Positions 3,942 through 6,761 of a DNA stretch of 6,761 nucleotides are shown in pieces. Made by a program: the position numbers and the translations under genes. Each line of letters begins with the position of its first letter. Position 1 is the stretch's first letter. Origin of the DNA: UBA4093 sp036676455. Lineage in GTDB: Bacteria; Cyanobacteriota; Sericytochromatia; S15B-MN24; UBA4093. The notes below the pieces were generated by a model. That model saw only the letters and a program-made list of their open reading frames with translations, searched no databases and was not told the origin of the DNA. The stretch is from the NCBI GenBank assembly GCA_036676455.1, contig JAKFCW010000062.1, positions 1-6,761 on the forward strand, read 5' to 3'.

Positions 3942-5408
3942 ATGCCAGACACCGTGCTCGCGCTTACGCAGGCCTTCATCGCCCGCCACCAGTTGCTGCC
4001 CGCCGGGTCGCGCATCTTGCTGGGGCTCTCGGGGGGCGTGGATTCGGTGACGCTGGCCGACGTCCTCCTTGCCCTGGCCCCCTCGGCGGGCTGGGAGCTG
4101 CATGCCCTCTACGTCCACCATGGCCTGCGCCCCGAGGCGGACGTCGAGGCTGTCGAGCTCGCGGCCTATTGCGCCGCGCGCGGCCTGCCTTACCGCACGG
4201 AGCGCATCGCGCTGCCCCGGGACGGCCGCAGCCCCGAGGAAGCCGCCCGCCATGCGCGCTACGCGGCCTTCAACGCCGTCGCCGCCGACCTGGGCACTAC
4301 CCACCTCGCGTTGGCCCACCACGCCGACGATCAGCTCGAGACGGTCCTCTTTCGCTGGGTGCAGGGGGCCGGGGCCGGCGGGCTGAGCGGGATGCGTCCC
4401 ATGCGAGAGCAGCCCTCCGGGCCGCCGATCGTCCGGCCGTTCCTGGAGATCCCGCGCGCCGAGATCGAACGCTACCACGCCGCCCGCGGGCTTCCCGCCT
4501 GGGAGGACGCCTCCAACCGCGAGACGGGGATTCCCCGCAACCGCCTGCGCCACCAGGTCTTGCCCGTCCTCAAGCAGCTCAATCCTCGGCTCCTCGAGGC
4601 GCTTCCGCTGCACCTGCAGGTACTTTCCGACGAGCATGCGTGGCTGCAGGAGGAGACCCGGCGCGCGGAGGCCCCCTGGCGCCGGCTGGAGCTGGAAGGA
4701 CTGGTCGCGTGGGACCGGGAGGGCTTCCTGGCCTTGCCGCGCGTGCTGCAGCGCCGCGCGCTGCATGCGGCCTTCGGGGAGGTCGGGGGCAGCCTGAGGC
4801 GGCTGACGGCCCGTGCCGTCGCCCACGTCATGGAGCGCTGGGAGGCCGGGACGGCGGGGGCGATCGATCTCGCGGATGGCGTCAGGGCCGTCTTGCAGGG
4901 CGAATTCATCGCCCTGGATCGGGACCCGCAGCCCGTGGAGCCGATCCCGCTGGCGCTCGACGCCACGCTTCCGACGCCGGGGGGACTAGCCATCTCCGTG
5001 GAAGGAGGTATCCTGACGCTGAGTGTGCGACATCCGACCCCCTCGCGTGTCGGGGTGGAGCCTGCGGAGCGTGAGGGGGCGACGACCGTCGCCTTCGGCG
5101 CCGCGACGTGGCCGACCGATGCGGTCCTGCGGCGCGCGGACCCGCACGGCGATCGCTTCATGCCCTGGGGGCAAACGGGGACGCATGCGCTGAATCGGTT
5201 CATGACGCGCGCAAAAGTTTTCGAACCGCTCAGGCGGCGTCTTTGGGTCATCGCGAGCGGATCGGAAGTTCTTTGGCTGGTAGGGATGCGGAGATCCGCG
5301 CTCTTTCCCGTGACGGAGGGGGAAAAGACGGTCTTCACGGCCTCATGGGCAGGGAAGCAAGGTTTGACAACCCCCCCTTCCGTACCTACCATGAGGGCTG
5401 ATCGATAA
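3942..5408 (+). CDS. tilS: tRNA(Ile)-lysidine synthetase
   Basis: The protein has 488 aa, full length for the two-domain form. TilS uses ATP and lysine to convert C34 of tRNA-Ile2 (CAU) to lysidine, so that the tRNA reads AUA and accepts isoleucine; it is cytosolic and normally essential. The N-terminal PP-loop ATPase domain shows SGGVDS (30-35), HHGLRPEAD (59-67), RHARYAAF (103-110), AHHADDQLET (125-134), RPFLEIPRAEI (165-175) and the signature around SNRETGIPRNRLRH (191-204). A linker region follows. The C-terminal TilS domain is recognised by RRADPHGDRFMPWG (397-410) and the block up to about 465. The ATG at 3942 has GAGGGGG (3927-3933) 8 nt upstream. The frame opens earlier, inside the tRNA, but that start would cross the terminator. 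The TAA stop lies within the ftsH ribosome-binding site, so the two genes are tightly coupled. Confidence 0.96.
   Translation: MPDTVLALTQAFIARHQLLPAGSRILLGLSGGVDSVTLADVLLALAPSAGWELHALYVHHGLRPEADVEAVELAAYCAARGLPYRTERIALPRDGRSPEEAARHARYAAFNAVAADLGTTHLALAHHADDQLETVLFRWVQGAGAGGLSGMRPMREQPSGPPIVRPFLEIPRAEIERYHAARGLPAWEDASNRETGIPRNRLRHQVLPVLKQLNPRLLEALPLHLQVLSDEHAWLQEETRRAEAPWRRLELEGLVAWDREGFLALPRVLQRRALHAAFGEVGGSLRRLTARAVAHVMERWEAGTAGAIDLADGVRAVLQGEFIALDRDPQPVEPIPLALDATLPTPGGLAISVEGGILTLSVRHPTPSRVGVEPAEREGATTVAFGAATWPTDAVLRRADPHGDRFMPWGQTGTHALNRFMTRAKVFEPLRRRLWVIASGSEVLWLVGMRRSALFPVTEGEKTVFTASWAGKQGLTTPPSVPTMRADR
5364..5392 (+). promoter_or_regulatory. Putative ftsH promoter inside the tilS 3' end
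   Basis: A perfect -35, TTGACA (5364-5369), is followed 17 nt later by TACCAT (5387-5392, 4 of 6 to TATAAT). Transcription would begin near 5399, about 23 nt before the ftsH start codon. Such a promoter would free ftsH from tilS expression. The -10 is weak and there is a run of seven C in the spacer. Confidence 0.4.
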
Positions 5409-5413
5409 GGAGG
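5407..5413 (+). promoter_or_regulatory. Ribosome-binding site of ftsH overlapping the tilS stop
   Basis: AAGGAGG (5407-5413) is the strongest Shine-Dalgarno sequence in the window. Its first two bases belong to the tilS TAA stop. It lies 8 nt before the TTG at 5422 and decides that start codon, since no ATG or GTG in frame is near. Confidence 0.85.
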
Positions 5414-5421
5414 ATCACCGT

Positions 5422-6761
5422 TTGAATAAGGTTTGGAAGAGCAGCGGAATTTACATCCTGCTCGCATTAGTCGCCGTCGCCTTCATCACCTCCCTCTATC
5501 CTCGCGCGAAGGAGATCGAGAGTATTCCGTACTCGGCCTTCATTCAGCAGGTAGATGCGGGCAAGGTGTCGAAGGTGACCATCTCGAACGCTTCGAACGT
5601 CATCATGGCCGAGCTCAAGGGCGCCAGCCAGGGGGCGGAAAAGGTCAAGACCGTGGCACCAGCTAACGATCCGAAGCTGATCGAGAAGCTGATGGCCTCG
5701 GGCGTCGAAACCAACGTCAAGGCTCCGGACCAGTCCAGCTGGTGGGTCTCGTTGCTTTCGACCATTTTGGTTCCGGTGCTCATCATCGTGGGCCTCTGGA
5801 TCTTCATGCTTCGTCAGGCGCAGTCCGGCTCCAACCAGGCGATGAGCTTCGGCAAGTCGCGCGCCAAGATGATGGTGGAGAACAAGACCTCGGTGACCTT
5901 CCAGGACGTGGCGGGCATCGAGGAGGCCAAGTCGGAGCTTCAGGAGATCGTGGAGTTCCTGAAGAATCCCGAGAAGTTCCAGGCGCTGGGCGCCCGGATC
6001 CCCAAGGGCGTGCTCCTCGTGGGTGGCCCTGGTACCGGTAAGACCCTGCTGGCCAAGGCCATCGCGGGTGAGGCCGGAGTTCCCTTCTTCTCGATCTCGG
6101 GTTCGGACTTCGTCGAGATGTTCGTCGGTGTTGGCGCCAGCCGCGTCCGCGACCTCTTCGACCAGGCCAAGAAGCACTCGCCCTGCATCGTCTTCGTCGA
6201 CGAGATCGACGCGGTCGGCCGTCAGCGCGGCGCCGGCCTCGGCGGTGGTCACGACGAGCGCGAGCAGACCCTCAACCAGCTGCTGGTCGAGATGGACGGC
6301 TTCGAGCCCAATCAGTCGGTCATCGTCATCGCGGCCACCAACCGCCCTGACATCCTCGACTCGGCCCTCATGCGTCCCGGTCGCTTCGACCGCCAGATCG
6401 TGGTCGATCCACCCGATCTCAACGGCCGCGAAGCCATCCTCAAGGTCCACGTCAAGAACAAGCCCCTCGCCGAGGGTGTCGACCTCAAGGTCCTCGCTCG
6501 CCGCACCCCGGGCTTCTCGGGTGCCGACCTGATGAACATGGCCAACGAGGCTGCCCTCATCGCCGCCCGCAACAACCGCAAGGAAGTCATCATGGATGAC
6601 TTCGAGCATGCCATCGATCGCGTGATCGCCGGTCCCGAGCGCAAGAGCCGGATCATCTCCGACAAGGAGAAGGAGATCATCGCCTACCATGAAGTGGGTC
6701 ACGCCCTGGTCTCCAAGGTGCTGCCCCATGCGGATCCCCTGCACAAGGTCACCATCGTCTC
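5422..6761 (+). CDS. ftsH: ATP-dependent zinc metalloprotease FtsH (3' end outside window)
   Basis: The first 446 codons of FtsH are present, a hexameric membrane AAA+ protease that degrades damaged membrane proteins and some short-lived cytosolic regulators. Translation starts at TTG with an excellent ribosome-binding site. A membrane helix lies at about 9-25, an extracytoplasmic domain at about 26-106 and a second helix at about 107-129. The AAA module shows Walker A GGPGTGKT (201-208), pore motif FVGVG (234-238), Walker B IVFVDEID (256-263) and the second region of homology (306-324, NRPD to RPGRFDR). The zinc site HEVGH (423-427) opens the protease domain; the third zinc ligand and the C-terminus are missing because the window ends. 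The Walker A motif has Gly where FtsH nearly always has Pro (GPPGTGKT), which still fits the general pattern. The gene follows tilS by 13 nt, as in many bacteria, though without the hpt gene found between them in Bacillus. Confidence 0.97.
   Translation, partial: MNKVWKSSGIYILLALVAVAFITSLYPRAKEIESIPYSAFIQQVDAGKVSKVTISNASNVIMAELKGASQGAEKVKTVAPANDPKLIEKLMASGVETNVKAPDQSSWWVSLLSTILVPVLIIVGLWIFMLRQAQSGSNQAMSFGKSRAKMMVENKTSVTFQDVAGIEEAKSELQEIVEFLKNPEKFQALGARIPKGVLLVGGPGTGKTLLAKAIAGEAGVPFFSISGSDFVEMFVGVGASRVRDLFDQAKKHSPCIVFVDEIDAVGRQRGAGLGGGHDEREQTLNQLLVEMDGFEPNQSVIVIAATNRPDILDSALMRPGRFDRQIVVDPPDLNGREAILKVHVKNKPLAEGVDLKVLARRTPGFSGADLMNMANEAALIAARNNRKEVIMDDFEHAIDRVIAGPERKSRIISDKEKEIIAYHEVGHALVSKVLPHADPLHKVTIV

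Noticed and set aside
5467..6744. Long minus-strand open frame opposite ftsH
   Set aside because: The plus strand reads full FtsH AAA+ and zinc motifs; the opposite frame is an artefact of codon bias.

Overview
The window is a GC-rich, gene-dense stretch of a bacterial chromosome and looks like ordinary housekeeping DNA. Codons mostly end in G or C. There are no insertion sequences, phage genes, CRISPR repeats or signs of recent transfer. Two complete tRNA genes lack an encoded CCA tail. The FtsH sequence (cyanobacteria/Chloroflexota/Firmicutes-like wording, with HEVGH as the zinc motif) and the tilS-ftsH order suggest a deep-branching Terrabacteria lineage, possibly a non-photosynthetic relative of Cyanobacteria. 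That placement is an inference and is weak.

Layout, left to right. The 3' end of rpmA (ribosomal protein L27) is followed by a promoter and tRNA-Ser(GGA), a structured spacer, and a trimeric-type purine nucleoside phosphorylase gene that ends in a strong hairpin. A TATAAT promoter directly after the hairpin probably drives an AI-2E/PerM-family membrane protein gene. This gene runs tail-to-tail into a minus-strand HD-GYP gene, and the two coding regions overlap by 51 bp. A 112-bp divergent control region separates the HD-GYP gene from tRNA-Met(CAU). That tRNA is followed by a 14-bp hairpin, tilS (tRNA-Ile lysidine synthetase) and ftsH (membrane AAA+ metalloprotease), which is cut by the window end.

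Functional themes are translation (L27, two tRNAs, TilS decoding AUA), purine salvage, membrane protein quality control and cyclic-di-GMP-type signalling. In two places a tRNA, a hairpin and a protein gene follow each other with no clear separate promoter for the protein gene. This suggests that the phosphorylase and tilS may be expressed by readthrough from tRNA promoters.

I found no convincing undescribed system. The points most worth checking are: altered base-pocket residues in the purine nucleoside phosphorylase (Phe and Asp where 6-oxopurine enzymes have Glu and Asn); an Asn in place of the last Asp of the H...HD...D metal signature in the HD-GYP protein; four AAGGGT half-sites in the divergent control region, overlapping a promoter that would give a leaderless HD-GYP mRNA; and a CAU-anticodon tRNA directly upstream of tilS.
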